Below are positions 12,577 through 14,099 of a stretch of 14,099 nt of DNA, in pieces; position 1 is the stretch's first letter; every line of letters starts with the position of its first letter. Below the pieces are notes generated by a model, which was not told the DNA's origin, did not search any database, and was given only the letters and a program-made list of their open reading frames with translations. This DNA comes from Elusimicrobiota bacterium (GTDB lineage: Bacteria > Elusimicrobiota > Elusimicrobia > UBA1565 > UBA9628), in the NCBI GenBank assembly GCA_028871595.1, contig JAGWMT010000061.1:1-14099 (forward strand), written 5' to 3'. Position numbers and translations under genes: made by a program.

Positions 12577-14054
12577 TAGAATTTCCCCTGAAGAAGCTTC
12601 TTGCCGGCGTCCAGCATCTCCTCCAAACGCTTCGACGTGTGCGCTTCGGCGTAGACCCGGAACACCGGCTCGGTGCCGGAGCTGCGCAGGCCCAGCCAGG
12701 AGCCGTCGCGCAGGATGAACTTGAAGCCGTCGGTCTGGTCCACGCGCCAGACGGCCGCGCCGGCCAGCTCCAAAGGCGGCTTCACCTTCAGCCGGTCCTC
12801 CAGTTCGATGATCTGGCGCAGGCGCTCCATGCGGTGATTGATGCGTGTATTGAAAAAGAAGCCGACATTCTTGTGCAGCCGCGCGCGCACCGCCGCGAGG
12901 GTCTTCTTCTCGCAGGCCACCAGCTCCAGCATGAGCAGGCAGGCCAGCAGGCCGTCCTTCTCGGGCACGTGGCCGCGCATGGACAATCCGCCGGACTCCT
13001 CGCCCGCCAGGAGGAACGGGCCGGAGCGCAGGAGCTCGCCCAGGTACTTGAAGCCGACCGGGGTCTCCCGGGTCTCCGAGCCGTGGGATTTCGCCACCGC
13101 GTCCACGAAGTGGGACGTCATCACCGAACGCGCGGCCTTGCCCTGCATGCCGCGATGGACGGCCAGGTGCTCGTACGCCAGCGCGATCACGTCGTTGGCC
13201 GGGATGTACTCCCCGCCCGCGTCCACGATCCCGAAGCGGTCGGCGTCGCCGTCGCACGCCAGGCCGAGGTGAAGCTTGCGCTTCTTGACCAGCTCGGTCA
13301 GCTCGCCCAGGGCCTCGGGCGTGGGCTCCGGCGAGCGTCCGCCGAACAGCACGTCGCGGTCCTCGTGCAGCCCGACGACCTCCACGCCCAGACGCTCCTC
13401 CAGGAACGGCCGCAGGTAGCGGCGCCCGGAGCCGTGCATCAGGTCCACGCCCACCTTCAGCTTCGCCTTCTTGATGGCCTTCACGTCCAGCAGGCTTTCC
13501 AGCTGGTCGAAGTAGGACTTGCGGAAATCGATCGTCTCGGTCCAGGACTCCTTGACCGAGCGCTCGTCGGACATGGTCTTGACCGCGTGGTCGCCCAGCA
13601 GCTCGACGCGCCGCTCCAGGTCGTTGGTGATGGCCGGGGACGCCGCGCCGCCCCAATAGGGCATCCACTTGAAACCGTTGTACTGGCCGGGGTTGTGGGA
13701 GGCGGTGATCATCACTCCGCCCACGGCCTTGTGGGCCAGCACCGCCCAGGCGGCGGCGGGAGTGGGCAGGTCGGTCGCGGAGAACAAAGACCGCACGCCG
13801 TCGCTGGCGAACACGGCGGCCACCTCCCGGGCGAACTCCTCGGACAGGAAGCGCGTGTCGTAGCCGATGACGACGGTGGGAACCCGGTTGGGCGCCGTCC
13901 CCGCCAGGAACTGGCGGTAATCGTCGCTGTTGTGTCCGACCTCGGGGCTTTCCTTCACCGAGCCGGCCGCCGCGTGGGCGACCCGACGCACGTTGGAGAA
14001 CGTGAACTCGTCCGAAACGACGCCGCGCCAGCCGGAGGTGCCGAATCTAATCAT
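12576..14054 (-). CDS. Phosphoglucomutase/phosphomannomutase (alpha-D-phosphohexomutase)
   Basis: Shifts phosphate between C1 and C6 of a hexose phosphate, linking glycolysis to cell-envelope sugar and glycogen synthesis; cytosolic. In 492 residues the four family landmarks are present: [10 protein letters not shown] at the start, the phosphoserine loop [13 protein letters not shown] (Ser119), the Mg loop DGDADR (268-273), the sugar-specificity loop GEESGG (351-356) and the phosphate-binding RSSGTEP (457-463). The GEESGG loop fits glucose-type substrates, but glucose versus mannose preference is not settled. Residues 33-58 form an insert before the VIGYDTR motif. ATG at 14054 follows a -35/-10 pair by only nine bases and has no Shine-Dalgarno. 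It is the first gene of the seven-gene overlapping unit. Confidence 0.95.
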   Translation of the reverse strand: MIRFGTSGWRGVVSDEFTFSNVRRVAHAAAGSVKESPEVGHNSDDYRQFLAGTAPNRVPTVVIGYDTRFLSEEFAREVAAVFASDGVRSLFSATDLPTPAAAWAVLAHKAVGGVMITASHNPGQYNGFKWMPYWGGAASPAITNDLERRVELLGDHAVKTMSDERSVKESWTETIDFRKSYFDQLESLLDVKAIKKAKLKVGVDLMHGSGRRYLRPFLEERLGVEVVGLHEDRDVLFGGRSPEPTPEALGELTELVKKRKLHLGLACDGDADRFGIVDAGGEYIPANDVIALAYEHLAVHRGMQGKAARSVMTSHFVDAVAKSHGSETRETPVGFKYLGELLRSGPFLLAGEESGGLSMRGHVPEKDGLLACLLMLELVACEKKTLAAVRARLHKNVGFFFNTRINHRMERLRQIIELEDRLKVKPPLELAGAAVWRVDQTDGFKFILRDGSWLGLRSSGTEPVFRVYAEAHTSKRLEEMLDAGKKLLQGKF

Positions 14055-14063
14055 AGGTGCGGC

Positions 14064-14093
14064 ATATTAGGATAAGCCCCCCTCCCGGGTCAA
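14064..14093 (-). promoter_or_regulatory. Promoter of the phosphoglucomutase-enolase unit
   Basis: On the minus strand TTGACC (14093-14088) and TAATAT (14069-14064) are separated by 18 nt, a fair sigma70-type pair. Initiation 6-8 nt downstream would leave a leader of only about three or four bases before the ATG at 14054. The eight bases ATGCCGCA that begin in the last two bases of the -10 also occur at the same relative place in the kbl promoter. Confidence 0.55.
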
Positions 14094-14099
14094 CGGTCA

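Noticed and set aside
12639..14075. Long plus-strand open frame opposite the phosphoglucomutase gene
   Set aside because: Composition is that of an antisense shadow and the minus-strand gene has all catalytic motifs.

Overview
The window is about 14.1 kb of high-GC, gene-dense bacterial chromosome with almost no intergenic space. Sixteen coding regions can be supported, fifteen on the minus strand and one on the plus strand. No tRNA, rRNA, CRISPR array, insertion sequence or phage gene was seen. The gene set (FtsB-type divisome protein, two lipoprotein diacylglyceryl transferases, a long-chain polyprenyl diphosphate synthase, enolase, a hexose-phosphate mutase) points to a free-living, probably diderm bacterium. 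The phylum cannot be fixed from sequence alone. The mixture would fit a high-GC lineage such as Elusimicrobiota or a deltaproteobacterial-type group, but that is a guess.

Layout, following transcription from the right. (i) 14054 to 8214, minus: seven genes in which every junction overlaps: phosphoglucomutase/phosphomannomutase, enolase, FtsB-like protein, two consecutive lgt paralogues, an RluA-family pseudouridine synthase and a DUF423 membrane protein. (ii) 8185 to 5711, minus: proline dehydrogenase, L-threonine 3-dehydrogenase, and a winged-helix protein whose C-terminal nucleotidyltransferase-like domain has lost its catalytic residues. (iii) 4195 to 5721, plus: a lone polytopic membrane protein resembling GT-C glycosyltransferases, whose 3' end overlaps the preceding unit by 11 nt. 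(iv) 4169 to 2017, minus: 2-amino-3-ketobutyrate CoA ligase, then a cobalamin-binding-like (BtuF/COG0614) protein without a signal peptide. (v) 1741 to 1, minus: a GbsR-type regulator, a polyprenyl diphosphate synthase and the start of an unrecognised gene that runs off the left edge.

Functionally, Tdh and Kbl together convert threonine to glycine and acetyl-CoA, and proline dehydrogenase starts proline catabolism, so the middle of the window is an amino-acid degradation neighbourhood split over two transcription units. The right-hand unit joins central sugar-phosphate metabolism to envelope and division functions.

The most informative non-coding signals are these. A perfect 26-bp dyad lies between a consensus-like sigma70 promoter (TTGACA-17-TATCAT) and the start codon of the GbsR-type gene, which is very likely an autoregulatory operator. 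At other transcription-unit starts, a -10-like hexamer lies only a few bases before the ATG and no Shine-Dalgarno sequence is visible, while several operon-internal genes do have good Shine-Dalgarno sequences. This predicts leaderless or near-leaderless mRNAs. The only sizeable gap, 1742-2016, holds the operator and promoter plus several further dyads.
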